Source: Enterococcus haemoperoxidus ATCC BAA-382 (GTDB lineage: Bacteria; Bacillota; Bacilli; Lactobacillales; Enterococcaceae). From it: a stretch of 64,000 nucleotides of DNA. Every line of letters begins with the position of its first letter. Position 1 is the stretch's first letter. Positions 1 to 9,425 of the stretch are shown here, in pieces. The stretch lies in NCBI RefSeq assembly GCF_000407165.1, contig NZ_KE136479.1:1499464-1563463 (forward strand), read 5' to 3'. The translations under genes were made by a program, and so were the position numbers. Below the pieces are notes generated by a model. That model ran no database searches, had not been told where the DNA came from, and saw nothing but the letters and a program-made list of their open reading frames with translations.

Positions 1-50
1 TGATGTAAAAATCGCTATCATTAATTTAATTAAAAGTGAGGTGGATAACG

Positions 51-326
51 ATGAGAAAAGTGCGTATGAATGTACAAGGTAGAGTTCAAGGTGTTGGCTT
101 TCGTTATATGACTAAAATGGTTGCTGATGAACTAGGGGTACATGGCACTGTCAGAAATGAAGATGACGGTTCAGTCTCAATTGAATCTGTAGGAGACGAT
201 CAAGTAATCCAGCAATTTATCCAAAAAATCAAAGATTCTCCCAGTCCAGCTGGGCGAGTGACGTATGTCGATATTCAAGAAGATCCTCTTATAGAAGAAT
301 ATACTAGCTTCAAAGTTACAAATTAA
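51..326 (+). CDS. acyP: Acylphosphatase
   Basis: Small cytosolic enzyme of 91 aa that hydrolyses acyl phosphates. The family signature is present: GRVQGVGFR near residues 10-18, whose Arg binds the phosphate, and an Asn in VRNEDDGSV near residue 36 that positions the water. The length matches the usual ~90 aa. I start at the ATG at 51, preceded by a GTGAGGTG Shine-Dalgarno; an in-frame GTG at 36 lies inside that SD and is rejected. It is followed by a terminator and then yidC, a neighbour pair common in lactobacilli and enterococci. The physiological substrate is not known from sequence. Confidence 0.93.
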   Translation: MRKVRMNVQGRVQGVGFRYMTKMVADELGVHGTVRNEDDGSVSIESVGDDQVIQQFIQKIKDSPSPAGRVTYVDIQEDPLIEEYTSFKVTN

Positions 327-335
327 TTTATATAG

Positions 336-374
336 GAAGAATCTTACTCAGTCTTGAGTCGGATTCTTCTAATT
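336..374 (+). terminator. Intrinsic terminator after acyP
   Basis: Stem GAAGAATC / GATTCTTC with an inner ACTCA/TGAGT extension, followed by a short T-rich tail. It separates acyP from yidC; the weak T-tract may allow some read-through. Confidence 0.6.
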
Positions 375-445
375 TTCATTGAAAAAAAACGCTTTTTCAA
401 GTATAGTTAACATTGTGCAAATTTTTTAGAAAAGGAAAGAATAGA

Positions 446-1375
446 ATGAGAAAATTAAATAAGTGGCTGCTGAGTTCTGGCCTATTCACCCTAGTCCTAT
501 TTTTATCTGGATGTGTAAAAACAGGATCAGATGGTCAACCTACTGGCGAAGGTATCATCTATAATTTATTAGTAAAACCAATGAGCAGTGCCATTACATA
601 CCTTGTTGATAATTTCGATTGGAATTATGGCTGGGCAATCATTTTTATCACGATCATTGTTCGACTGATCATCATGCCATTGGGCTTGAATCAATCGAAA
701 AAAAGCATGATTCAAACAGAAAAAATGCAAGCTATCAAGCCTCAAATTGACGCCGCTCAAGCAAAAGTCAAAGAAGCTACAACGCGTGAAGAACAAATGC
801 AAGCCCAAGCTGAAATGCAACAAGTCTACAAGGAAAATAATATGAGCATGATGGGCGGTATCGGCTGTTTGCCGTTATTGATCCAAATGCCAATTTTCTC
901 TGCCTTATTCTTTGCTGCTCGTTATACAAAAGGAATCGGCGATGCATCGTTTTTCGGTGTCAACCTCGGACAACCCAGCATCATATTTGTTGTTTTAGCT
1001 GGTGTGGCTTATTTACTTCAAGGTTATCTTTCTACTATTGGGATTCCGGAAGAACAAAAGAAAACAATGAAATCAATGTTGATCGTATCACCTCTGATGA
1101 TCGTATTCATGTCAATCAGCTCTCCAGCTGGTGTAACACTCTATTGGGTAGTCGGCGGGATCTTTAGTAGCATCCAAACATTGATCACAAATCAATTCTT
1201 AAAACCAAGAATCAAAGCCCAAGTAGCAGAAGAATTAAAACAAAATCCACCAAAACAAGTTATTACGCCACGTAAAGATGTAACACCTACAGCAGAGAAG
1301 ACTACACAAAAAGCATCCATTACAAAAAATGCTTCTAACAAAGGTAGAAATGCTGGGAAACAAAACAGAAATTAA
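446..1375 (+). CDS. yidC: Membrane protein insertase YidC/OxaA (lipoprotein)
   Basis: YidC/Oxa1 insertase of 309 aa that integrates and folds membrane proteins alone or with SecYEG. The N-terminus is a lipoprotein signal with lipobox LSGC (Cys near residue 23). The 60KD_IMP core follows, with about five membrane segments, including the region around WAIIFITIIVRLIIMPLG with the conserved Arg of Gram-positive YidC, and GCLPLLIQMPIFSALF. The C-terminal tail is basic and rich in Lys, Asn and Thr, as expected for ribosome contact. The start is the ATG at 446 after AAAGGAAAG; an upstream in-frame TTG at 413 lacks an SD. Firmicutes usually carry two copies; a YidC2-type role is inferred from the basic tail. 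Confidence 0.95.
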   Translation: MRKLNKWLLSSGLFTLVLFLSGCVKTGSDGQPTGEGIIYNLLVKPMSSAITYLVDNFDWNYGWAIIFITIIVRLIIMPLGLNQSKKSMIQTEKMQAIKPQIDAAQAKVKEATTREEQMQAQAEMQQVYKENNMSMMGGIGCLPLLIQMPIFSALFFAARYTKGIGDASFFGVNLGQPSIIFVVLAGVAYLLQGYLSTIGIPEEQKKTMKSMLIVSPLMIVFMSISSPAGVTLYWVVGGIFSSIQTLITNQFLKPRIKAQVAEELKQNPPKQVITPRKDVTPTAEKTTQKASITKNASNKGRNAGKQNRN

Positions 1376-1383
1376 CGACTAAA

Positions 1384-1426
1384 AAGAACCAATGCACTGT
1401 GATAGTTGCATTGGTTCTTTTTTAAT
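1384..1426. terminator. Bidirectional terminator between yidC and tetR-type gene
   Basis: AAGAACCAATGCA pairs with TGCATTGGTTCTT, followed by TTTTTT on the plus strand and an A-tract on the other side. It lies between convergent yidC and the minus-strand regulator, whose stop codon it overlaps. Confidence 0.85.
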
Positions 1427-1994
1427 TTTTATTCGCTAAAATCCCGAAGGCAAAAAAATCGACAACTTGAGTAATGCTAATAGCCGTACTTCTTTGCTCC
1501 GTTTTTATATATGGAGATAACGTGTTGAGAAAGTGTGTAGTTGCAATCTCAGCTGTCAGCCCCGTACGCAAAGAAAAATCACTTTCTTCGAAGATCTTTA
1601 GTAATGGTGCTTTATATGACTGATTCCACAGTGAAAATAATTTCAATTGTGTCTCTTTGGTCAACTTGGTTCTGAAATCAAGCATCATCAAATCAAAATC
1701 AAACGGATGTTTTGTTTTCAGACACTCAGCAAATTTTTGTAACTTACTGATCGTTTCAAGCGTTTCATCTTCAACAATTTTAACTAGTTCTTCGTTTACA
1801 TCACTTAACAAACTTTCAATAACACCAACATATACTTCTTCTTTATTCTTAAAATGGTGATATAAATTAGGTTGGGTCACCTCAGCCAGCTGCGCGATTT
1901 GTCTTGTTGAGGTACTTTGATACCCATTATCCATGAATAATCTTGTCGCCACTTGAATGATCTTAGCCCTTGTATTTTTCATTTCTTTATCCAT
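1422..1994 (-). CDS. TetR/AcrR family transcriptional regulator
   Basis: 190 aa. The N-terminal TetR helix-turn-helix is clear: ARIIQVATRLF-like helix 1 (here AKIIQVATRLFMDNGY), then TSTRQIAQLAEVTQPNLYHHFKNKEE at residues ~28-53. The C-terminal ~130 aa form the variable ligand and dimer domain, whose ligand cannot be read from sequence. The SD TAGGTGG precedes ATG 1994. The gene lies 62 bp downstream of the TspO-like gene on the same strand with no terminator that I can see between them, so it is probably the last gene of the DUF2177-DhaL/DegV-DUF1295-TspO operon and its likely regulator (inference). Operator-like dyad candidates exist upstream of that operon. Confidence 0.85.
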   Translation of the reverse strand: MDKEMKNTRAKIIQVATRLFMDNGYQSTSTRQIAQLAEVTQPNLYHHFKNKEEVYVGVIESLLSDVNEELVKIVEDETLETISKLQKFAECLKTKHPFDFDLMMLDFRTKLTKETQLKLFSLWNQSYKAPLLKIFEESDFSLRTGLTAEIATTHFLNTLSPYIKTEQRSTAISITQVVDFFAFGILANKN

Positions 1995-2056
1995 TACTTA
2001 GCCACCTATAGTTGATTTCGTTACTATTTTAACAGATGCAGACAAAGAAACATATA

Positions 2057-2863
2057 CTAGATAACATTCTTTTTTCTTTTAGATAGTAAAACTACTTCGT
2101 ATAGACAAACAATTACGAGAATGACTAAGCATATCATCACTGTCATGACGATGCTAGGATAAGCATTATTCCAACCATCTTGTGCTTGATGCTTGTTCAA
2201 AATACCATAATATGCCCATACCGTTGCTAAACCATATGCACTATCATGGTTACGAATGATCGTTAAACTAATAATCATTACTCCAATAACTAATATGACA
2301 ATCGTCCATAAAACTTGATTATTTTGAAGAAAAGCAATATTTTTATCAACTAAAAATGCTGTTATGTTGGCAATTGTCGCAATTGTGATCCAGCCAAAAT
2401 AAATGCTGAACGGTAACCTTATAAAGATATACTCTTTTTTGGTCAATGGTGTGTTCGCTAAAATACGATTGATATAAATCAGTACAGACAGCAAAGCTAG
2501 CATGATCACAACTGATAAATCAATATAAAGATACTGCCATGCTACTAACCAAATGCTATTCAATATTGAAGAAATGATAAAAGTCATTCTTAACTTTTTA
2601 CTAATTTGCTGATTAATTAAAACAGAATCTTTTCCTGGTTTAAGCCATTGATAAACAACAAAACCAGCCAATAGCAAATAAATTACTGACCAAATTGCAA
2701 ACGTCAAACCAGCTGGGGCAAATAAGTTGGGATAAGTATCAGAAACTTCTTGCGTTGTCATTCCGTTTAGCGGCAACAAAACAGCTGCCGCATTCGTGCC
2801 GATCATTACAATATAGATAATTGTAACGACCCACTTTGACCAAATAGATTGATTTTTATCCAT
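2057..2863 (-). CDS. TspO/MBR-like tryptophan-rich sensory membrane protein
   Basis: 268 aa integral membrane protein with about seven hydrophobic helices. The segment FAPAGLTFAIWSVIYLLL near residues 50-67 resembles the conserved FxPPxxxFxxxWxxLY region of TspO/MBR proteins. Firmicute members of ~260 aa with this arrangement are called tryptophan-rich sensory proteins; TspO proteins bind tetrapyrroles and sterol-like ligands, but the role of this long subgroup is not established. The start is ATG 2863 after AAAGGAGAG; a longer in-frame reading to 2989 would overlap DUF1295 by 113 bp and lacks support. It follows DUF1295 by 13 bp and precedes the TetR gene, so it is read as an operon member. 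Confidence 0.7.
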   Translation of the reverse strand: MDKNQSIWSKWVVTIIYIVMIGTNAAAVLLPLNGMTTQEVSDTYPNLFAPAGLTFAIWSVIYLLLAGFVVYQWLKPGKDSVLINQQISKKLRMTFIISSILNSIWLVAWQYLYIDLSVVIMLALLSVLIYINRILANTPLTKKEYIFIRLPFSIYFGWITIATIANITAFLVDKNIAFLQNNQVLWTIVILVIGVMIISLTIIRNHDSAYGLATVWAYYGILNKHQAQDGWNNAYPSIVMTVMICLVILVIVCLYEVVLLSKRKKNVI

Positions 2864-2876
2864 CTTAATCTCTCCT

Positions 2877-3650
2877 TTATAATCCTTTTTTCCCAATAAA
2901 AGGGGTAAATTTTGGTGTTTTCTTTGCGTAAACAATAAAATCTGGTCGCTCTCTGTATTTCTTCTCAAGCAAAGGGACACCTGATACAAATAAAAGCAAC
3001 AAGGTAATTGTTATTGGACCAATAATACCCCAAATATTTCGTGTGTCATTCAAACTTACAAGAAATATCCCCCACCAACTAAGTGCTTCACCAAAATAGT
3101 TTGGGTGTCTTGTCGTTGACCATAAACCAGTTGTTAACAGCTTTCCATGATTGGCGCTTTCACTTTTAAATTTTGTCAGTTGATGATCGCCAATCGTTTC
3201 ATAGCCAAATCCAATTAACCAAATTAAAACTCCTACTCCATTCCACCAATAAAAAGCATTGGTAGAACTTGTCATCACAAAAAGAATCGGCATTGAAACA
3301 ACTAACAAAAGAACACCTTGTAAAATAAAGACGTTTAAGTAAGCTTTTAATCTTGCAAATCGGTTGCCCCAACGTTTTCTCATGTTCACATAACGATAAT
3401 CTTCCGGTTTTCCGATATTTCGTTTAGCTAAATGGAAAAACAATCGAAGTCCCCAAATTGTTACTAATAAAAGAATTATTGTACTGACCTTTGTTTTTTC
3501 AGGCATAACGAGATACCCTGTAACTGCCACCAGTACAAATCCAATTCCCCAAGCTAAATCAACAATAGAATTATTGTGAAGATATTGCGCTAAAAAGAAT
3601 AACACAGTAAAGTATAAAAATATTACACTACTAACAATTAAAATAGTCAT
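2877..3650 (-). CDS. DUF1295 (steroid 5-alpha-reductase-like) membrane protein
   Basis: 257 aa, about six membrane helices. It matches the DUF1295 / 3-oxo-5-alpha-steroid 4-dehydrogenase-like superfamily: [15 protein letters not shown] near residue 28, an ICMT-like C-terminal core with [19 protein letters not shown] near 172-190, and a final [18 protein letters not shown]. The RHPNYFGE box is the cofactor-binding signature of the isoprenylcysteine methyltransferase/sterol reductase fold. The enzymatic substrate is unknown; a lipid or isoprenoid is likely from the fold. It overlaps the upstream DhaL-DegV gene by 4 bp (translational coupling). Known bacterial neighbourhoods often place DUF1295 with DUF2177, TspO and fatty-acid-modifying genes. 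Confidence 0.85.
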   Translation of the reverse strand: MTILIVSSVIFLYFTVLFFLAQYLHNNSIVDLAWGIGFVLVAVTGYLVMPEKTKVSTIILLLVTIWGLRLFFHLAKRNIGKPEDYRYVNMRKRWGNRFARLKAYLNVFILQGVLLLVVSMPILFVMTSSTNAFYWWNGVGVLIWLIGFGYETIGDHQLTKFKSESANHGKLLTTGLWSTTRHPNYFGEALSWWGIFLVSLNDTRNIWGIIGPITITLLLLFVSGVPLLEKKYRERPDFIVYAKKTPKFTPFIGKKGL

Positions 3651-5461
3651 ATTAAATCCGCCCCTTCTCCTAATTCAACAGCCACAGCTACACTTCCTTG
3701 ACCAGCACTCATTGCAATAACAGTTGAAATATCCATAATATAACTTGGTTGAAATCCAAGGTGTTTTATTAATTCATTTTTCCATACCAACGCTCTTTTT
3801 TCCGAATTGGCATGAATGACAGCATAACGCTTTATTGTGCTGCTCTTATGCATTTTTTTAAGTTGCTTGATAATTTTCTTTTCATTTCCTTCCAAGCTAA
3901 AAGTAAAAGCACTCAAAGTCCCTTCACCTGCCTCGTTTAAACTAACAATCGGTTTCAAATTAACCTTCTTAGCAATTTTCCCAGCAAATTGAGGTATCCT
4001 GCCAGAGTCAATCATAGGATTTAAATCATCTACGCTAACCAAGATTTTAAGCTGACTTCTTTTATGCCTTGTTCGTTCAACTAATTCAGTAAATCCAATC
4101 CCTGATTGAATCCATTCGTTAGCACACATTACGAGCAATCCTTGCGCTGCAGAATTTTGCTTAGAGTCAATAACCTCAATCCTAGTATTAGGAGAGCTTA
4201 TATGCTTTGCAGCTTCTTTCACGGTATAGAAAGTCCCACTAAGTTTTCCAGCAACCGTAATAACTAAAATTGCTTCATATTTAGTTTCTAAAAATGAAAA
4301 AAGATTTTTAACCGTTTTTAATGTCGGTTGTGAGCTAGTAGCTCGTTCGCTCTGTTTTTTATTCAACTCAAAAAACTGATTGCTTTGAATTGTTATTTTA
4401 TCAATATAGCTAGTATTGCCAATCAATATATTCATAGGCAATACATGAATCTGATTATCTAATACATAGTCAGCAGGTAAATCAGCGATCGAGTCTGTCA
4501 CTAAGGCAATTGGCGCTCTTTTTTGCGTATTTACTCGATATTGCAACAACATATCATCAACCTTTTGTTGAATTGGTTGACCTACCGTGTTTAAATAATC
4601 CAAGACTTGATCTGGCTGATTAGAATGAATATGGATTCTCGCTTTTCCACGATTTATAGAGACAATTAAAGAATCACCATATGCGCTTAATTTTGTCTGG
4701 ATAGCTTCTTTTGTCTGCGTTACCTGATCTATTAATATTTCAGTACAATATCTATATTTTGGTTCTGAAGAGTTTCTATGCAAAGTTTCAGAAATTTCGA
4801 TTTTTACAGACTCATTTAAACGCTCCCTTGGTTTGTCCACAGCTTGTTTATTTATAAAAGCTTTAGTAAAACCTTCTATGAATAAATAGAAGCCTTTCGC
4901 TCCTGCATCGACTACTTGGTTTTTTTGCAGTATCTTTAACTGTCTAGTTGTATTATCTAATGCTTGCTTTGTCTCAATAAGCGCTTGCGGTAAAAGATTT
5001 TCCAAACTATGGATCTGATCCCCTTTATTAAGAGCTTCTGCCCAAGATCTAATAACCGTGATGATCGTTCCTTCTACTGGGTTTTCAATAGCCTGATATG
5101 CTTCACTGATCGCTAACTTTACACTTGTTACAAAACTCTTAACAGAGCTTTTTTCCTCCTGAAGCAATAGATTATTATAAATACCATTAAAATATTGTGC
5201 AAAAATAATCCCAGAATTTCCTCTTGCTCCTAACAAAGAAGCTTCTGCTATATTCTCAAAGACTTCGATGACAGAAGTTGATTCATCATTTGTCTCTTCA
5301 AGTATCGTCTCCATCAACGAGGCTAAATTACTTCCTGTATCTCCATCCGACACAGGAAAAACATTAATTTGATTCAGCTCTTGTTTCTCGTTTATCAATT
5401 GAATAGCTCCTTGTCGAAATGCAAATAGCAACTCTTGATAATCAATCGACTGACTTGTCAT
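3647..5461 (-). CDS. DhaL (DAK2)-FakA-middle-DegV fusion, fatty-acid-kinase-like
   Basis: 604 aa. Residues ~8-200 form a DhaL/DAK2 ATP-binding domain: [15 protein letters not shown] holds the Mg-ligating Asp residues, and [12 protein letters not shown] follows. Residues ~225-310 look like the FakA/YloV middle domain ([28 protein letters not shown]). Residues ~318-600 form a DegV/FakB domain: [12 protein letters not shown], the fatty-acid carboxylate-binding ATSSQPT box, [16 protein letters not shown], and HANSEKRA near the end. In S. aureus FakA and FakB are separate chains that together phosphorylate exogenous fatty acids; here both parts sit in one polypeptide. Inference: a self-contained acyl-kinase dedicated to the lipid operon it sits in. 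It overlaps DUF1295 by 4 bp and follows DUF2177 by 7 bp. Confidence 0.88.
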   Translation of the reverse strand: MTSQSIDYQELLFAFRQGAIQLINEKQELNQINVFPVSDGDTGSNLASLMETILEETNDESTSVIEVFENIAEASLLGARGNSGIIFAQYFNGIYNNLLLQEEKSSVKSFVTSVKLAISEAYQAIENPVEGTIITVIRSWAEALNKGDQIHSLENLLPQALIETKQALDNTTRQLKILQKNQVVDAGAKGFYLFIEGFTKAFINKQAVDKPRERLNESVKIEISETLHRNSSEPKYRYCTEILIDQVTQTKEAIQTKLSAYGDSLIVSINRGKARIHIHSNQPDQVLDYLNTVGQPIQQKVDDMLLQYRVNTQKRAPIALVTDSIADLPADYVLDNQIHVLPMNILIGNTSYIDKITIQSNQFFELNKKQSERATSSQPTLKTVKNLFSFLETKYEAILVITVAGKLSGTFYTVKEAAKHISSPNTRIEVIDSKQNSAAQGLLVMCANEWIQSGIGFTELVERTRHKRSQLKILVSVDDLNPMIDSGRIPQFAGKIAKKVNLKPIVSLNEAGEGTLSAFTFSLEGNEKKIIKQLKKMHKSSTIKRYAVIHANSEKRALVWKNELIKHLGFQPSYIMDISTVIAMSAGQGSVAVAVELGEGADLI

Positions 5462-5468
5462 ACGCTAC

Positions 5469-5873
5469 TCACCTCCAATTGAAATGCTGAGCTATAAAGA
5501 CAGTAACACCACAAGTCATTGCAGTAACAAATCCTCCCCAGACTAAATCTATCATTGTAACCAACAAAGGCCAATCTTTAATTGTAGCTAGATTTGTTAA
5601 ATCATATGTTCCATAGCATAGCACTCCTAGAAAAGCACCTGCTGAAATAGCGTAGATCAAACTATCTTTTTCAATTGCTGGATAAATAACAAAAAATAGA
5701 ATACCAATAAGATATAATACATAAAAAACAACTGCTGGAATTATTTTAGTGGGGCCTAACAAACTACCTAACTGATCTTGATAGATTTTTTTAGCAATTA
5801 ATAGTAGCCAGATAAAATCTAGAACTAGAAATATAACCGCTGCACTACTAAATAATTTTATAAACTGATTCAT
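5469..5873 (-). CDS. DUF2177 family membrane protein
   Basis: 134 aa, four membrane helices. It matches DUF2177: FLVLDFIWLLLIAKKIYQDQLG near residues 16-37, AFLGVLCYGTYDLTNLATIKDW near 80-101 and a terminal MIDLVWGGFVTAMT. No catalytic function is known for the family; in proteobacteria it recurs in operons with DUF1295, TspO and cyclopropane-type lipid enzymes. The SD AGGAGG lies 7 bp before ATG 5873. It is the first gene of the five-gene minus-strand operon and has a large dyad immediately upstream that overlaps its probable promoter. Confidence 0.85.
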   Translation of the reverse strand: MNQFIKLFSSAAVIFLVLDFIWLLLIAKKIYQDQLGSLLGPTKIIPAVVFYVLYLIGILFFVIYPAIEKDSLIYAISAGAFLGVLCYGTYDLTNLATIKDWPLLVTMIDLVWGGFVTAMTCGVTVFIAQHFNWR

Positions 5874-5896
5874 TTTAATTCCTCCTAATAAAAAAT

Positions 5897-5934
5897 GGCA
5901 CGATCACCTTATCAATCGATAAGTTTATCGTACC
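5897..5934 (-). promoter_or_regulatory. Large dyad upstream of DUF2177 operon (operator or attenuator)
   Basis: Arms at 5897-5913 and 5918-5934 are inverted repeats with 14 of 17 matches and a 4-nt centre. On the minus strand the dyad contains a possible extended -10 (TGGTACGAT) and is followed by an ATTTTTTATT run and then the SD of DUF2177. It could be a TetR-type operator or a leader terminator; sequence alone does not separate these. Confidence 0.55.
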
Positions 5935-6004
5935 ACGCTCTATTGTTTTATGAAAAAATTTTGCTTGGGAAATTTTTCTAACTCTTCAATTCCAATAGTT
6001 TACG

Positions 6005-6039
6005 GAAAAAAGAGGAGTGCGTTTTGTTCAAGCCTCCTC
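6005..6039 (-). terminator. glyS terminator
   Basis: GAGGAG / CTCCTC stem with a 16-nt loop and TTTTTT on the minus strand, about 15 bp after the glyS stop. It insulates the glycine operon from the DUF2177 operon. Confidence 0.7.
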
Positions 6040-6054
6040 ATCTTTTTTCATATC

Positions 6055-8136
6055 TTATTTTACGATCAATAAATCTAAACTAGCCAATGATAAAGACATT
6101 TTAGCAATACGGTTAAGTTCTTGCAAACGGTTTGCTTTAACTTTTTCATCTTCTACCATAACCATTGTTTCTTCAAAATATTGTTCGATCAATGGTCGTA
6201 AATTGACTAATGCTTGATAATTTTCTGACATAGTATTTTCATCAAACTTCTCTTCAATTTCATTTACTGCTTTGTGTAATGCTTTTTCTGCATTATTTTC
6301 AAATAAAGTCGCATCAACCTGACTATCTTGTTTTAATAGCTCGCGACCTTTTTTAGCTAAGTTAATCACTCGTGTCAATGCTTCCATTGAAGGTTTGAAA
6401 TCATTATCCAGTAAATGTTTTTTCAGGATTGCTGCGGATGAAAACAGTTTGGCTAAGTCCTTTTGTTCAGATGAGATTACAGCATCAATCACATCATGAC
6501 GTACATCTTTTGTCATCAATAATTGGCGTAGGCGCGCTTTCACAAACTCAATGACTTCTTCTTGACCTGTTGTCAATTGGATGCCAAATTTTTGACTATC
6601 CGCATTAACAGCTGCATCGATTTCCATCTGAAGTTGAACTAAGGGGAACTGCCACCCTTTATTTTCAACAATACGAATTACTCCATATGTTTGACGGCGT
6701 AACGCATAGGGATCATTAGAGCCGCTAGGGATCATCCCTACCGCAAAGAATGAAAATACACTATCAAGTTTATCAGCAATTGCTAAAACAGCACCCATTG
6801 CAGAAACAGGAAGTTCTCCTTCACTCGATGTTGGTAAATAATGCTCACGGATTGCCTGAGCTACTGCTGGTTTTTCTCCCTGAAGCAATGCGTATTTTTC
6901 TCCCATGATTCCTTGTAATTCTGGGAATTCACCGACCATATTTGTCACTAAGTCAAATTTGTAAATTTCAGAAGCACGTTTTAAATCAGCCAATTCTGCT
7001 TCTAATAGACCGACTTCTTTACCAATGATTTGTCCAATAACAGCCACGCGTTGCATTTTTTCGTAGATAGTTCCAATTTTTTCATGGAAAGTGACATTTT
7101 TTAATTTATTGACACATTCCTCAATTGACAACTTTTTATCTTCATTATAGAAGAATTCAGCATCTTCTAAACGAGCAATCAACACTTTTTCATTTCCCTT
7201 GATTACATTTTCAATATGAACATTATCCCCATTTCTAACAGAAATAAAGTGAGGTAATAATAATCCTTGATCATTACGAACATCAAAATAGCGTTGATGT
7301 TCTTTCATTGACGTAACTAATACTTCATCTGGAACAGAAAGGTATTTTTCATCAAAAGCACCCACGAAAGCTGTTGGGTATTCAACTAAATTATTAACTT
7401 CTTCCAGCAAATTCTCATCAAGATCCAGCTTCCAGCTATTTTTTTCAGCTAATTGGTTCGCTTGATCAACGATCATTTTTTTTCTTTCATTAGGATCAAC
7501 GATCACAAACTGTGCTTTCAGTTTTTCTTCGTACTCTTTTGAATGATCAAACGTCACATCGTCACCTAAGAAACGATGTCCGCGAGAGCGGTTCCCAGTG
7601 GTTACATCTAGAACAGAGAACGGAATCACTTCATCATCTAGTAAAGCTACGATCCAATGAATTGGACGGATATACTCAAAATCATAATTTGCCCAGTGCA
7701 TTGTCACTGGAAAAGTTAAACTTGTAATAACATCTTTCAATCCTGCTAGCACATCAATCGTTTTTTGTCCTTGATTATGTTTCGTTACATAAACATATTC
7801 TACACCGTTCAATTCTTTAAAAGTGATTGCCTCTGTAGTTAAACCTTGACCTCTAACAAATCCTTCTGCAGCTTTGCTCCAATTTCCTTCGGCATCTTGA
7901 GCAATTTTTTTAGCAGGTCCTTTAACCTCTTCTTGCGTATCTTCTTGTTGTTCTGGCAATCCTGTCACACGTATGGCTAATCGGCGAGGCGTCGAAAAGC
8001 TTTGAACTATTCCATAAGTTAATTTGTTTTCATCTAAAAACTTCACTATTTTATTTTCTAATTGTAAACGACTTGGGCTGACAATATGCGCTGGCATTTC
8101 TTCCAAGCCGATTTCAAGTAATAGGTCTTTTGCCAT
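6055..8136 (-). CDS. glyS: Glycine--tRNA ligase beta subunit
   Basis: 693 aa, normal for the bacterial alpha2beta2 GlyRS beta chain. With GlyQ it charges tRNA-Gly. The N-terminus [15 protein letters not shown] is the canonical start of the family; the [16 protein letters not shown] box near residue 152 and RGHRFLG near 184 follow. The C-terminal ~120 aa form the anticodon-binding/DALR-like helical domain ([33 protein letters not shown]). It starts 1 bp after the glyQ stop, so the two are translated from one message controlled by the upstream T-box. Confidence 0.97.
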   Translation of the reverse strand: MAKDLLLEIGLEEMPAHIVSPSRLQLENKIVKFLDENKLTYGIVQSFSTPRRLAIRVTGLPEQQEDTQEEVKGPAKKIAQDAEGNWSKAAEGFVRGQGLTTEAITFKELNGVEYVYVTKHNQGQKTIDVLAGLKDVITSLTFPVTMHWANYDFEYIRPIHWIVALLDDEVIPFSVLDVTTGNRSRGHRFLGDDVTFDHSKEYEEKLKAQFVIVDPNERKKMIVDQANQLAEKNSWKLDLDENLLEEVNNLVEYPTAFVGAFDEKYLSVPDEVLVTSMKEHQRYFDVRNDQGLLLPHFISVRNGDNVHIENVIKGNEKVLIARLEDAEFFYNEDKKLSIEECVNKLKNVTFHEKIGTIYEKMQRVAVIGQIIGKEVGLLEAELADLKRASEIYKFDLVTNMVGEFPELQGIMGEKYALLQGEKPAVAQAIREHYLPTSSEGELPVSAMGAVLAIADKLDSVFSFFAVGMIPSGSNDPYALRRQTYGVIRIVENKGWQFPLVQLQMEIDAAVNADSQKFGIQLTTGQEEVIEFVKARLRQLLMTKDVRHDVIDAVISSEQKDLAKLFSSAAILKKHLLDNDFKPSMEALTRVINLAKKGRELLKQDSQVDATLFENNAEKALHKAVNEIEEKFDENTMSENYQALVNLRPLIEQYFEETMVMVEDEKVKANRLQELNRIAKMSLSLASLDLLIVK

Positions 8137-8137
8137 G

Positions 8138-9046
8138 TTATTTAGCCTCCTTACTAGTTTGATTGTCTTTATTTAAAAGTGGAAATCCTAATTTTTCACG
8201 TTCTGCAACGAATATTTTCGCTACAGCTTTTGCTAGGTTTCTAATGCGAGCTAAATATCCAGCACGCTCTGTTACAGATACTGCACCACGAGCATCCAAC
8301 AAGTTAAATGTATGGCTGCATTTTAAAATATAGTCATAAGCTGGATGTACAAGACTTTCATCAATACAGCGTTTTGCTTCTTTTTCAAATTTATCAAAGT
8401 TTTCTAAAAGCATCTCTTGATCACTGATTTCAAATGAATACTTAGAATGTTCATATTCTGGTTGATTGAAGATTTCACCGTATTTTACGCCTTCAGTCCA
8501 TTCTAAATCATATACACTTTCTACTTCTTGAATGTATGAAGCAAGTCGTTCAAGTCCGTAGGTGATTTCAGAGGTTACAGGATGACAAGCTAATCCGCCC
8601 ACCTGCTGGAAATACGTAAATTGAGTGATTTCCATACCATCAAGCCAGACTTCCCAACCTAATCCCGCGCATCCCATAGAAGGATTTTCCCAATTATCTT
8701 CAACAAAACGAATGTCATGCGCCAACGGATCGATTCCTAACAACTCTAAACTTTCTAAATATAATTCTTGAATATTCTCTGGTGATGGTTTCATAACTAC
8801 TTGAAATTGATGATGTTGATACAGACGGTTTGGATTTTCCCCATAACGACCATCTGCTGGTCTTCTTGAAGGTTCTACATAAGCCGCATTCCAAGGTTCA
8901 GGTCCGATTGCTCGCAAAAATGTATAAGGACTCATTGTCCCTGCTCCTTTTTCCGTATCATAAGCTTGCATTAGCATACAACCCTTTGATGACCAAAATT
9001 TTTGCAAGGTTAAAATCATTTCTTGTACAGTAAGTTTCTTTTCCAT
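8138..9046 (-). CDS. glyQ: Glycine--tRNA ligase alpha subunit
   Basis: 302 aa, the class II catalytic subunit that makes glycyl-adenylate. Visible motifs: [20 protein letters not shown] at the N-terminus, [16 protein letters not shown] near residue 60, [20 protein letters not shown] near 124, and the conserved [18 protein letters not shown] near 253. The SD GAGGATC lies before ATG 9046. The last ~15 residues are a variable charged tail ([10 protein letters not shown]). Expression is under glycine-specific T-box attenuation. Confidence 0.97.
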   Translation of the reverse strand: MEKKLTVQEMILTLQKFWSSKGCMLMQAYDTEKGAGTMSPYTFLRAIGPEPWNAAYVEPSRRPADGRYGENPNRLYQHHQFQVVMKPSPENIQELYLESLELLGIDPLAHDIRFVEDNWENPSMGCAGLGWEVWLDGMEITQFTYFQQVGGLACHPVTSEITYGLERLASYIQEVESVYDLEWTEGVKYGEIFNQPEYEHSKYSFEISDQEMLLENFDKFEKEAKRCIDESLVHPAYDYILKCSHTFNLLDARGAVSVTERAGYLARIRNLAKAVAKIFVAEREKLGFPLLNKDNQTSKEAK

Positions 9047-9170
9047 TGTGATCCTCCTAATTTAAATGTATAATCCGTTTTTTTCTGATACAATAAAAAA
9101 CAACCGAGTAACGCTCGATTTTCATCACTGTGCGTTACCTATTACACAATAATTTTTTATAAAAATTGTA

Positions 9171-9388
9171 AGCAAAAAAACAAAAAAGTCCCTATGCCTC
9201 TTAGAGACATAGGGACGAATAATCGCGGTTCCACCCTACTTCCGATAGTAACTATCGGCAGCTTCGTTTTAGTATACTCAAAAGCGCCCTTCAAAAGTTG
9301 CTTGTATCTGGCTCACACTTTCCCAGACTCGCTATAACAGCAGTTCTTCTTACTCTTCTTTTTCAACGTATATATTTAATTACTCTTT
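9171..9388 (-). promoter_or_regulatory. Glycine T-box leader of glyQS
   Basis: Minus-strand leader between the promoter and glyQ. The T-box core AGGGTGGAACCGCG is at 9237-9224. The terminator GTCCCTATG / CATAGGGAC is at 9188-9216 and is followed by a T-rich run (9187-9171). The upstream Stem I region contains GGGCGC near 9284-9289, where GGC (9288-9286) is my candidate specifier codon for glycine; that position is a guess. Uncharged tRNA-Gly stabilises the antiterminator and permits glyQS transcription (established T-box mechanism). Confidence 0.92.
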
Positions 9389-9417
9389 ATGATAATCTTT
9401 GATCACTGAGATGTCAA
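9389..9417 (-). promoter_or_regulatory. Promoter of glyQS
   Basis: On the minus strand TTGACA (9417-9412), 17-bp spacer, TATCAT (9394-9389). It is positioned directly upstream of the T-box leader. Confidence 0.85.
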
Positions 9418-9425
9418 ATTATTTT

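Noticed and set aside
2864-2989. N-terminal extension of the TspO-like protein
   Set aside because: It overlaps DUF1295 in another frame; AAAGGAGAG precedes ATG 2863.
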